A stretch of DNA of 64,000 nt, from the NCBI GenBank assembly GCA_948474755.1, contig CAOLHI010002511.1, positions 186,001 through 250,000 of the forward strand. The letters are read 5' to 3'. This DNA is from Ctenosaura bakeri. Its lineage: Eukaryota; Chordata; Lepidosauria; Squamata; Iguanidae. Made by a program: the position numbers and the translations under genes. How positions within the stretch are numbered: the first letter of the stretch is position 1; each line of letters opens with the position of its first letter. The notes beneath the pieces are model-generated. The model had not been told where the DNA came from, did no database searches, and worked only from the letters and a program-made list of their open reading frames with translations. Shown here piece by piece: positions 21,997-32,648 of the stretch.

Positions 21997-22509
21997 GTCA
22001 GGGGCATGTGTCCGGCTGGGCCTGTCTCTGCCCCTGAGGCCGCCACGGAGGCGGCGGCGGACGTGGCGGCGGCCGACGGGGCCTACACGGGGGCCACTGC
22101 AGCCGACGGGGCCTGCACAGAGTCCGCCGCGGCCAACGGGGCCTGTGCAGAGGTCACTGCGGCTGAGGGGCCTTGCCTGGAGGCCGCCGCGGCCGACGGC
22201 TCGGGCCTGGCGGCCATGGGAGAGGCTGCCGGGCCTGGAGCCACTTACCTAGAGGCTGCAGGCTCGAGTCCCTTGTCGTCGGCCGGCTTGCTGGGGTGGG
22301 TGGGTCCCGGGCCTGCTCCCGGGGCTCTGCCCACCCGCGGCCCCGATCCGCGGGAGGCCTGGGAGTCTGCCTGCGGCCCCGATCCAGAGGAGGCTGATGC
22401 CTCCGCCTCGCCTCCTCCTTTCCAGCAGAGGCGGCAGGCCAAAGAGGCCGTCCGCCGGTCCTGGCGCCTGCTGGAGAGGAGGCAACGGGCAGAGAGCTCA
22501 CAGCTGTGA
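21997..22509 (+). other. Stop-free frame inside the LTR U3
   Basis: From the second base of the LTR to the TGA at 22507-22509 one frame is open. The first half is Ala/Gly-rich because of 30 bp repeats. The last 40 residues are basic (QQRRQAKEAVRRSWRLLERR) and resemble, in the same frame, the end of the frame in the LTR fragment at 25524 (LQRRLKKVAVRKSKCLLEK). I know no named domain here. It may be an LTR-encoded peptide or a by-product of GC-rich U3 sequence. Confidence 0.4.
22072..22221. repeat. 30 bp minisatellite in the LTR, about five units
   Basis: GCCGACGGGGCCTACACGGG-type units start at 22072, 22102, 22132, 22162 and 22192, diverging rightward. The period keeps the frame open. Confidence 0.85.
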
Positions 22510-22531
22510 GGCACAGCACAGCTGTGAGCCC

Positions 22532-22623
22532 TCAGCCACATGGCCACGCCTGATTGGCTGGCGCCTGGCTTGGAGGGCAGCCACATGGCCACGCCTGATT
22601 GGCTGGTGCCTGGCTTGGAGGGC
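22532..22623 (+). promoter_or_regulatory. 46 bp direct duplication with inverted CCAAT boxes, U3 enhancer-like
   Basis: CAGCCACATGGCCACGCCTG starts at 22532 and again at 22578, the two 46 bp units differing at about one base. Each holds TGATTGGCTG, the reverse of a CCAAT box (NF-Y-type site), plus CACATGG and CACGCC motifs. The TATA-like CTATTTGAGG follows directly. Position and layout fit an LTR promoter; activity is not shown. Confidence 0.65.
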
Positions 22624-22884
22624 TATTTGAGGCAGGCGCCGGGCTGGGGAAGGCACGGAGCAACAACTGTCAGTCAACTGTGGTCCTGCTGTCCGTGCCT
22701 TGTTCCTGCCCGCACCTGAGACCAGTCCTCCTGTTTGCCTTGTTGAAGTAACCTGCCTTATGTACTTTAACAGCCTGTGTTTATTTCTGTTAAGACTGAG
22801 TAGAAGCCCTGCCTGTATTAAGGACTATTTCTGTTAAGACTGTGTAGAAGCCTGCTTGCTTTGTACTTTTGAGTTTTGACTGCA

Positions 22885-22890
22885 TTAAAG
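22885..22890 (+). promoter_or_regulatory. Possible polyadenylation signal of the LTR
   Basis: ATTAAA about 60 bp before the LTR end, in the expected place for the R/U5 side. Confidence 0.5.
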
Positions 22891-23018
22891 CCCTTCACCT
22901 CTAACCTGCTCCCTTGCCACTGCCTGACCACCGCCTGGCACTGACAGAATGCTCCTCGCAATTGCGCAACACTCTGGAGGCTCTTTCACATGATAAATGC
23001 CATGTGAAAAGGGCCTTA

Positions 23019-25281
23019 CTCAGAGTCAAATGCTCATGCAAGCACACAAGCACTATCAAGATGGAAAGAGGTGAAAATTGATAGGGGAAAAGCAGAGGGA
23101 ATGTGGAAAGGGGTGATACTGTATGTGTCCAGAAGTCTTTGACTGGGGAAAAAGACAAGCAGAGAGAAAAACTCAGCATAAGGAGAGTGCTGAGGGGAGT
23201 CTCAACCAACAGAATGACAGCCTGGCAGTCAAGCCTGGGAAAGCTCCAAAATAGAATCTCAAAAGGGGGTCTAGTTATAGGGCTAAACATGCCTTAGGGG
23301 CAGACCCTCTTCCCAGAAAGGATAATGGCCGAAACTGAAAGATGAAGGTGGCATGACAGTCGCTTAATTGTTGCATGATAGCTGCCTGATGGCTGCACGA
23401 TAGTTGCACCGTATAACTGGACCTTGCTTTGGTATGTCTCACTTTGTTCCAAGCATTCCAGGCGGAATCAGGCAATCTCCCCAAAGTATTGTTGTGCTGA
23501 TGGCCCATTACCTGTGCTTGCATGTCTTTCCAAGGTTTCCTATGGAGACATGACAGGGGAAGTTTCAAGTCTTTGATCTTTTATCCGATTATTAGCCTGA
23601 CCGTCTACAGACCAGCCTGGTCACCTCTGGCTTAGATGAATTTTTAATATTAAAATTATACTCCCTGGGATGGGGTCTGCTCGTGGGGTAACAGTTTGTT
23701 TAAAGATATGAACCAAAAGATATGGACTCTTACTGATCATACATACTATTATCTGAAAAGCATGGGCTTGGTAAGTTATAGGTTGTATAGGGCTGCTCCA
23801 TTCCTAGACCAGAAAGGTTAGTCTAATACATAGTACAAAATATGAATAGTATTTTCAGTTTGGACAAGGATATGTGTCCCAGCCCTTCCAAACTAACAGC
23901 CCTTTGTTTGGCATCTGCAACCTACAGATGATGGATACCCCTGAGAAATAGTTTCTCAGTCCTCCAATGTTGCTTTTCAAAGCAACTGTGCTGTCACCTC
24001 AGGTTTAAAAAGCGATAGGATCATGCTTTCCTATTGTAATCTAGCACTGTGCCATCTACATACTTTCCTTGTCAAGGTTTTAAAATGGTTCTGCAAGAAA
24101 GTGTTTAAATTTGGCTGTATGTCCTGCTTTATAGGAGGCAACCTTCCATGTGAAGGGATCCTGTCTTTGAAGGTCTGCCAGGTTTATGTCTGGTTAGAAG
24201 CAAAAGAAGAGAGAGAAGGGACCTTTAAGTTACCCATCAATAGCAGATTGAGCACCTGGGTCACCTAGCCACTGTCTTCCTCACTACACTCAGATGTACT
24301 TTATTTTTATTTATTGTAATTGCCTCTAAAATTCATGGAGCCACCATAAATCTACATGCAATCTGAAGATACACCTCTAAAGCTACATCTGTACCTATAA
24401 ATCAGCACGTCCACATTTTGTGCAAATCATCCACATCCTCTTTGGTCCTTTCTTTGCTTTTTCGTCATTGCACAATAAGTCTTTCTTAGAAGGCCGCAAT
24501 TAAGGACGTTAGCCTAATTTCTTTGGTAACTGTGACAAGACAAAACAAAATGCTCCTTTCTGTGAGTCAGCAAGGGTTTTTTGGGGAGGGGCAGAAGTCT
24601 CCAAACAATTTTATGTGTTCTTGAGAGTGTTTTTGGTACTTGATTTTAAAATGCACAAAGCTGAAACTTTTGCCTGTTTTATAAACAGGTAAAAGTAGAA
24701 GTTCTAGGAAGTTTTTTGTGTATTTGTGATCAGTCAGCCCCTCCTTCAGTGCTTGCTGCCTTGGGTGAACATGTATCTGTGCTTAGCTTCACAAAGCTGT
24801 TTTGTGAGACATTTTACATAACATACAGAAAAAAAATGGACTTCAAAAAAACTGTGCGTGGCAGAGATGAATTCTCTCACAGGTATTTCACATCATCATC
24901 AGGCTGTATCACCATGCTGAGATGGCCTATCTAAAACAAAATCTTTACAGTGATGAAATTCATATCCCTTACCACATTGTATGCATTTTGAGCAGGGTTT
25001 TGCCTCATATTGTTCAGCTGTATTTTTCAACTATATTGTAGTAACAGGGAAAAATCTGAGGGCGTGTGGAAGAGAATCTGAACAAGTGTCCTCTGTTCTC
25101 CCCAGAAAGTCCTGTTTGAGGTACTTTCTGAATTTTGGAGTTCTATTTTTTGTCATGTTTGTCTCCTGTGCCATACTTTGAAGGCTTCTGTTGTAGTGGA
25201 GAGCAGCTGAATGTCCAGGGAAAAATATAAATTTCTGTATTGTTCCTCCTGTTGGAAATACCACCCTTAAAAGACATCTAA
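23019..25281. other. Unannotated DNA
   Basis: No gene or recognised repeat. The 129-residue minus-strand frame at 22901-23290 begins inside the LTR and MITE end and is not credible as a gene. Confidence 0.5.
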
Positions 25282-25523
25282 GGCTCTTTTTGCAGGATGT
25301 TGTTGTCCTGTACCAGGGAAAGGAAAAGGATAGGATCCAGATGACAGTTCTACACAATGTTGTCTGGGACCTATCCTTCTTCCATCCCCATGCCACAAAT
25401 CATTGACAGATTTTACCCGTCAATAACCGGCGATCACACCACGATCCCACCACTCACCTGCACTTCCCTTAGATGTGGAGGTCCTCAAAGCACAATGGCT
25501 ATACTTCTTGCCCCAGTGCAGCC
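25282..25523. mobile_element. Left part of a Harbinger-like MITE, cut by an LTR fragment
   Basis: Starts GGCTCTTTTTGCAGG after TAA. It holds the text ATGCCACAAATCATTGACAG to CAAAGCACAATGGCTA that reappears, about 88% identical by eye, at 26728-26863. It stops at CAGCC, where TGTCATGAACC begins. Its own right half is not found directly after the LTR fragment. Confidence 0.65.
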
Positions 25524-25880
25524 TGTCATGAACCAGGCTGAGCAGGAGGCTGAGCAGCCTGCCGATTCAGACGGGGACTCTGAGTTGGGCTGGGACTCCC
25601 AGCCGGGGGAGGGAGAGGGGGCTCCTGCAGAGGCAAGGGAGGGGCCTACCAGCGACTCCCCAGCTGACCCAGGGCCAATACCTACAACAGAGGAGTCCAA
25701 TGCTGCTGGCTCGACAGAAGCTACTGCTTCTGACTCCAGCCAGGAGTTTGCAGCAGACTCTCCCCCCACATTCCTCCAGAGGCGGCTGAAAAAGGTGGCG
25801 GTTCGTAAATCAAAATGCCTGCTAGAGAAGCCGCTGAGATCAGAGGGCCTTCAGCTGTGGGCCAGGTTAACGGACACTTG
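25524..25880 (+). mobile_element. LTR fragment related to the 21996 LTR
   Basis: Begins TGTCATGAACCAGG at a break in the MITE and stays open in the frame starting at its second base, as in the solo LTR. Its end (LQRRLKKVAVRKSKCLLEK then LQL) parallels the other LTR. The 3' boundary is not visible: similarity fades after CAGCTGTGGGCCAG near 25865, and no CA end with a CAGCC duplication was found before the next MITE. Confidence 0.55.
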
Positions 25881-26239
25881 ATCAGCTTGAAGTTTGAAGT
25901 TCTATGTTCCACAGAGTCTTATTTTGAATCCTGGAATATACACGCTACCAATGATATCATCTTGACCTTAATGCCAACAGTTCCACAGTCTTGGAAAATA
26001 TAAATCACTGCTGATCCCTACATCTTGGAGAAGGGCAGATTTAGAGAAGGCAGTAAAGCAGGCAGAGTCCTGAAAAGAAGAAGCAAGAGGAGACAAGAGT
26101 GAGGAAGGGACTGCATTCTCTGAGAGGGAGAACTGAGGCAGACCCATTTGTCCTGGCCCTGGCTTGATTCAGAGATCTCCCTGTGTGTTCAGACCTGAAT
26201 ACAAAGAGATGTCAGGCTGGGCAGGTCTTGAGTACAAGA
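25881..26239. other. Unassigned stretch after the LTR fragment
   Basis: Purine-rich in part (about 26040-26110). It could be the rest of the LTR, internal retroelement sequence or older host DNA. Confidence 0.35.
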
Positions 26240-26666
26240 GGCTTTTCATACCTTACCCGTTCGCGCGACTGGGGAGGGTGGTTCGTGCGAAAAGCCTCAT
26301 CCAGAATGCTGCTGTTCCCCGCTTCTTCGTGCCACAGGTTGCTTCCTGGTAGCACGACTGTCACGCTAGCGCCCCACCCCTTCCTTCCGCAGTGCAGTCT
26401 GCGAGCTGTAGGCTGCGCTGGGGGAGGAAGCGCGACCGGCCCGCTTGTTCGATGCACCGCATGCAGGTATGTGCGCGAGGGCCCCAGGAGTATTGTGCGA
26501 CCGTGCAGTATTTTCGGCTTACAGCTGAAAATAAGAAAATGCACACGTGTCCCGCTTTAGGCTCATAAGCGTCACGTGAATGGGAGTGCATCGTATGGAC
26601 CGATGCTCCCATTCATGCGACACTCAAGGTGCCCTCGTGCTACAGAAACTGTGTGCGAAAAGGGCC
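26240..26666. mobile_element. Harbinger-like MITE, 427 bp
   Basis: Ends GGCTTTTCATACC and GTGCGAAAAGGGCC; the left end is mutated and the flanking triplets AGA and CAA do not match. Hairpin two (ATTTTCGGCT with AGCTGAAAAT) is at 26510-26532 and hairpin one (ATGGGAGTGCATCG with CGATGCTCCCAT) at 26579-26613. The internal inverted end TTCGTGCGAAAAGCC is at 26282-26297. Confidence 0.75.
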
Positions 26667-26727
26667 CAAGGCTTGGGTGCACCTTTCACATTCGGCATTG
26701 ATGGGCGGTGGTTTTCTGTGTTTTACA

Positions 26728-27001
26728 CCCATGCCACAAATCACTGACAGACTTTACCTGTCAATGACCGGCGATCACACCACGATCCTGCCACTCACCT
26801 GCACTTACCTTAGGTGTGGAGATCCTCAAAGCACAATGGCTACACCTCCTGCCAGGGCAGCCTAAGACAATACCCAGCTGCGCTGCAGGAGGAAGGGGCG
26901 ATACCATCATGCTTCATCCATGTCAGGTTCTCCTCCTGGCAGAGACAACACCAAGACCCACAGCAAATGTCACCGGAACAAGGTAGGCAGCAGAAAAGTC
27001 C
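26728..27001. mobile_element. Right part of a Harbinger-like MITE, duplicated core
   Basis: Repeats the 25390-25523 text and continues unbroken through the point where the LTR fragment interrupts the first copy (GGGCAGCCTAAGACAATACC), then CAGCTGCGCTGCAGGAGG, ending GCAGCAGAAAAGTCC before TTA. No left terminus was found. It may be a separate truncated copy or part of a local duplication. Confidence 0.65.
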
Positions 27002-27783
27002 TTAGAGAGAACAGCAGTGATAGAGCTAAGTAATTTCCAGTGACCCAAAGTCTTCTTTCTCTTACTGACCCAATACTTTTAATGACTCCAATATTCCAAT
27101 ACTTTAATGATTCCAATAGAGGAGCAAATTTCATCAGGTGTTGCTTGTTACATGGTTGCCTAACAAACAACACCTCCTGAAATTTTGACATCTGAATTCC
27201 CAAGATACTTTTTTATATCTTTCTATTTATTTGAATGTATATGAATTTATTGCCAAAAAAAACCCTGCTTTATTCAAAAGATGTTTCAAGAGCTAGAGGA
27301 GAATTTAAGATTAAAACTACAGTCAGTCCATCTCTAAATAAAACACACTGTCCCAAACAGAGATATCAGGGCTCCTATATCTTTAGTAATTCTGTGGAAG
27401 AGGGAATGTCAGCAGCTTGCATGCCAATGACCTCTTCCATACATCTTCTGAAATCCCTCTCTTTTTTTTGCCATTAATAGGTATATAAGAGATTTGTCCT
27501 TTTGATCATACAGTCATCCTATCTGTATTACAAGTCTACCAAGATAAGTCATATGACCTCTTCTGAGCACCTAAAAATATATTGTGCAATTTCATTTATT
27601 ACTAGAGTTCCCTACCTAGATTACTCCCCTTGGCTGTACCATTCAAAGAGCTAAACCACAAATCCATTTGCTACACTAGTTCTTCATTCCAAATCATACC
27701 CCCCTCCCTCCCAGCACTGCCCTATTTACACACAAAGTAAACTACAGTTAAGGACCTCAGATTATAAGGTACCTCTGATTATA
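27002..27783. other. Unannotated DNA
   Basis: No gene or recognised repeat. Confidence 0.5.
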
Positions 27784-28181
27784 TGAGTCATTCTTCCACA
27801 TTTGCTGGGGTCAGGGGCGTAGGACCCCACAAAAGTAGAAAAACTCTGAATAACTCTAGCCCCCCAAAAAAGAAAACCCCATGTTTAACATACACACAAA
27901 ACATTTTGATCTGCATATTCAACCCACCATACATGACTTCAAGATGTCAGGGTTCCTTTGCAAGGCAGAAGTGAGCAGCTGGTGGGGCTTACTGACGCCG
28001 CCACTGCTACCCTGTGACATTTTAAATAGGGATTTACAAGACTTGTTCACAGTCTCTTAGTCTCCCTAAGGTAGTAGTTCCTATTAAAAATGACACAGGG
28101 CAGCAGCAGAGGTGGCAACAAATAATCTGTGAATAATCAAATCAGCAAAAGTGAAACCTGAAAATGTGGAGGACTGTCTGT
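27784..28181. mobile_element. Tigger-like element, decayed, about 398 bp
   Basis: TCCACATTTGCTGGGG near the left and AAAATGTGGAGGACTGTCTG at the right correspond to the inverted ends of 15511-15998 and 37431-37901; flanking TA is visible on the right. The interior is shorter and diverged. Confidence 0.7.
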
Positions 28182-31100
28182 GTATTTTAGAAATCAAGTT
28201 ACATAATATTTGCAGTAAGACACATTTTTGGTAAGATAGTGGGGTCTTTTAAACTTTATACACTTTAGGGCCTTAGAGTCTCTTAATACTTTGCTGTCAT
28301 CATAGGTACCCCTTTTGTAAGAAGAAGCAAATATGGGGAATAGATTGGAAGAGGAGGAGGAGGCAGTGAATGAGGAAAGGGTTAAGCTATGGTCCCTTGC
28401 TGATTTTCAGTTTCAAATGGCTCCTTTCCAGAGCTGTTTTCTTTTTCTTTCCTTCCTTTTCTTTGTTTTTTTAAAAAGATGTTGGGATTCTGTTGTGTAT
28501 ATATAATTTGTAGTGAGGTAGTGAATGTGGGGAAATGAAGGAGGATTATAAAACAGGGGAACAGGGGAAATGAATGATATCTGGAAAATATATGGTTGCA
28601 TTAACTTCTTCTCTTAAGAAATTAAAGGATTTCGTTAATTGTCATCTTGCAGCAGAAAGGGCACCAGCAGATCAGCATATTGTGGGAGCCTTTTCTGTTC
28701 ACAGGATTAATCCTATGATAATGATAGCATTTGGAAGAAAGTAGTTATGCTGTTGCTCATTAAATCTTGTGTTGCAGAACACCATCCGTAAATGCAAGCC
28801 ACAATGTAATCAGAAAGAAAAAAAAGTAATTGTATTCTCAAACCACAATAATTATGAAGCTGGAATTTTCCATGCTGATTAGCCTAGCTCCAAATAAAAT
28901 ATTGAATGGCATCCCTAGAACCAAGCACTCTGGAAAGCGATCAACTCAGGATGATTTAAGAAAACAACAAAAGGGAAAAGTTGACTTTGGAATCAACATT
29001 GACTACACCACATAACAAAACATGAAAGTTAATCTCAGAACACAGTTAGGTAACAGAAATATGTATTACCCGCATGGAAGGCTTACCTTTTTCCATAGAA
29101 CCAATATGAACATTTCTTAACTTAATCTGAGGCCACCAAGAATAACTGAAATTTTAACAGAAAAGTTGGTATGGAGGGAGAGGAATTGGGGGGGGCTGTC
29201 ATAAATGAGATAGAAATTCATAAACACTGTCATAAATGAGATGGAAATTCAAAGGTACAATAAATTTTGGAACAAAGACCTGGAAAAGAAATGCACAGCA
29301 AAAGTAGACAAAAGACCCAGGAATCCATTTACAATGTTCCAAGGAGCGGCTTTGATATAAAATGATCTGGCTGGAGAATCTGGGGCAAGATCTGCAGAGA
29401 GAAATACAAATTGCTTTCAGCTCAGCCCCAGACCTCATTACTTTCCACACAAACTCAAACCATTTTTCCACCACAGACCTATGTTACTTCCATATAGTTG
29501 TGAGGTGTATTTGGAACTTAGGAAGCTTCTTAATGCCAAGACCAGTTGTCCATCTAGACTGGCATTGTCTTTAGGATATCAGGCAGGAAATCTGTGGCTC
29601 TTTAGGATATCGGACTGGATTGATGTTAGAGATTGTACCTAGGATTTTATGCCTGCAAAGCATGTGTTCAGATACTGAAATACTGTCCATCTCTGGCTTG
29701 TAGCCCTTGCTTTTATAATGACTATAGTGACTTGTACACTAGAACGTGTTATACAATCCAGAGTAGGTATTATATGACATTTAGCTGAACTAGCATTATG
29801 TTTCAGTAGAAGTAGTTTTCCGCTCCAGTGAGCTCATTTCCTGACATGGTCTTGATTTCTGCAAAGCCATGTTTGTGTGAATTGGAACCATCGTGTGAAA
29901 AGAAACAGAGATACTGATGAGACTGAAGATGATGGCTTGCAAACCAAGAAACAAAGCAAAACAAAACCCCACCTATATCCAAATTGGAATCTCATCACAG
30001 AAATTGTATTAATTCTTTTTTATTTTATAAATATGTTCTATTTAGTTATTTCTTGTTCCACCCAAATGTGCTTTTCACCTGAATTTTCTACACATAATTC
30101 TGAAAAACCTTCATATCATGAAGTATTCACCCTAAGCCTTAATTTGCTGATAATTCAGATATATCTGCTTCAGATCCAGGAGATACCTTATACAGTACCC
30201 ATGCTAATGGGTAGATACTGAGAATTTAAGGGTCCAACTAGACAATAAGAAGACCGCATATTCATAGTGATTCAAACCTTTCTCCATCCAGTAACAGGTT
30301 TTTTGAGGGGTGTGGGAGGGGGAGATGTGTGCCTTAAGAATCAGAATTGCAAATTAAGCTTTTGTTTATTTTCTGATGACTGATAACAAAACAAAGCATA
30401 CCAGAATGCAAGATATAGAGATGAAAGAAAGCATTTGGCTGGGACAAACAGATGCCTTTCATCACTTAGCAGAGCAGCACTTCTAAATATGTGCTAAATG
30501 TATCATCAAGTTGGACTATAATACCCTTTTAAACTCTTCTACATTGGTGGCCATCACCACATCCTGTAGCAGTAGAAGTTTAACTATGTGCTGAATAATG
30601 CGAAGTTCAAGTAGCATAACAGAAGGGGAAAATAAATTCTCTCTGTTTACTTACAGTATGCCACAAATATTTTTTATACCCTTATCACATCCTTCCTCAC
30701 CAGCCCTTTTTGGAAAGTAAAGTACTCTAATTTTTAACACTTTCTTCTCAAGGGAAAGTTTCTGTCCCTTGGCAATTCTTGTTGTCCTTTTGTCAGCTTT
30801 TCTAGATCTACAGTATCCATGAACACACTTTTTTTTTTAAGCTGCACCAATTAAGACTTTACACAGTATTCAAAATGTGGTCATACTACCAACAGGCCTC
30901 AGTGGGCATTTGAGGATTGAGGTTTTGAGTGTGTAGGGATTGGATTCACAATGTAGTTTATAAAAATGTGCAAGTGGTACAATGAATGGAATGGATTTCC
31001 AGTTAATTAATTAATTCCATGCCATCAAGTGATAAAGGCTTTGGCTGCAAAACTGCTTTGGATGTATAGTTTCTTCTTAAGAAAATGCTGGAACAACAGC

Positions 31101-32648
31101 AGCTCCCACAGTATCAAAAAAAGCAATATGGCATTTCAAAAAAATGCTCAAAACTCAAGCCAAACGCTTATCGCGTGTTGTTGCCAGGTACATACCATTT
31201 TTTATGTTGATAGATAAAGTGCAAAGACAACTTGGCCTGGAAGGAGAAGTTTGGTTACCTTATAAGTCAAAGTAAGATACAGACTGCAGACACAATGTCC
31301 ACATTATAGCCAAAGGCTTCCTCTGCCAAATATAGACTTAATGTTCCATACCAAACCACACAATTTTGGGATAGTGCGGTGAAGGAAAACTTTGCAGGCA
31401 CACTGGTTTTCTGATCTTTGTACAACCAAACTGATTCAAAAGAGAGCTGTGTCAGGAATGATAAAGGCAATCCTGTAATCATTTTTTGTTCCCGAAGCCT
31501 TTAAAATTCAGATAGGCAATAGTGGCAAGAACCATTTTTTATTTTTTTTTTGCTCCAGCACCTCTGTAGTGGCCCATGCTATGCATTTTGTGAACAAAAA
31601 TCTATTGAAAGTGCAACACAAAAGTGACTGGAAGAAAGATCCAGGATGTAAGGGAATGCTTTTACACCAATATAGTTTTTTTTATTATTATTAAGTCTAA
31701 GGGAGTCAGGAGAGATTGGGAGTTGTTCTGTGAACAACATTATTGTAGGTAGAATTTCATGAGTGGTTTTTCATCTTTAAAAAAAGGGGGAGTGGAGACC
31801 CTAGGCTTTGGGAGGCTTGTTAGAATTAGCTAGCTAGCTAGCTACCTTTGCATACCTATATTAACTTCTAGTTTTCCTGTTTATTGGCTTGCTGGTTGTT
31901 TCCTTTTCCACACCTACTTCCTGCATCATTCTAACCTGCAGCCATTTCCCCATTTTTATTTCACTTCCATTAGACCCTGTATTTCAGCATGTGCAAATTC
32001 TGCAAGTAAACCTGCTTTTATATGCTTTACAAATGATATTAAGCTTATTTCTCTGCTAGACTCCATATAGATGGATGTGGGACTTGTTGTTCAGTGTCTG
32101 CCCTGCCAATTACTCTCTCACATTTCCCAACAGAGCTTGAGTGGAATCTGCTGCAAGAAAGGAGGGTAGGACCCATACAGCCCAGGGGTTGCATTTTCCA
32201 TACCCGTGCTTCAAAGGTTTCATTTATCCCACATTTATCCCCCCTCCCTTTTCATGCTGCTTTTTCTATACATGACAGATTTGTAGGTAGAAACAAGCCT
32301 TCCTTGTGCAGGGTGGTGAGGAATCTGCTGGCAAAGCAACTGGCTCATGTGTTGCATTGCCATTTGGGTGTATCCAAAGAAAGGTGGAGGCCTTTAGCCA
32401 GGTGGGCAGGAACCCTGAGCCTTGGCCATTGGACTTACTGGGCTGTGCTTACTCTACTGATGTGTGTATTGATATTGAGCCTATTTATTAACATATTTGC
32501 AAGTGTTGTGCCTCACCTGCTTTTTATTTAATTATTCTGTCCACTAGCATTGCCAAGTCAGGACTGTCCCAAGCCCTGAGATAATAGTGCCTAAACCTTC
32601 ATGATGACAAAGGGCCTACATGCTGGTGATGTCACTGAGCATGATGCT
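28182..32648. other. Unannotated DNA, long
   Basis: About 4.5 kb with no recognised gene or element. Minor features: a 29 bp near-repeat (CTGTCATAAATGAGAT) at 29196-29250, T runs at 30830-30838 and 31540-31550, and a TAGC run at about 31827-31843. The 145-residue frame at 32094-32531 matches no family I know. Confidence 0.5.

Larger units (their letters stand above)
21996..22946 (+). mobile_element. Solo LTR, 951 bp
   Basis: Begins TGTCAGGGGC and ends CTGACA, a 6 bp inverted terminus in the usual TG...CA form, flanked by an exact GAATG duplication. A 5 bp duplication fits Gypsy-type LTR retrotransposons and some others. The plus orientation is supported by a CCAAT-type pair (22532-22623), a weak TATA-like CTATTTGAGG near 22622 and ATTAAA near 22885. 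No internal region or second LTR is adjacent, so the copy is a recombination product. Its first 511 bp are stop-free in one frame (see 21997-22509). Confidence 0.88.
21637..23015. mobile_element. Harbinger-like MITE interrupted by a solo LTR, TTA duplication
   Basis: Ends GGCCCTTTCTGCAG and CATGTGAAAAGGGCC, with TTA at 21634-21636 and 23016-23018. Removing the 951 bp LTR and one 5 bp duplication leaves 423 bp, against 422 bp for the sister MITE at 17859, which confirms the reconstruction. Hairpin two is at about 21899-21926. Confidence 0.92.

Noticed and set aside
22021..22500. CpG island of a host promoter
   Set aside because: The GC-rich block falls within the boundaries of the solo LTR and is explained by it; no host exon lies nearby.
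32094..32531. 145-codon frame with a hydrophobic C-terminus
   Set aside because: The hydrophobic end could be read as a membrane segment, but the rest has no resemblance to a known protein and no upstream gene signals.
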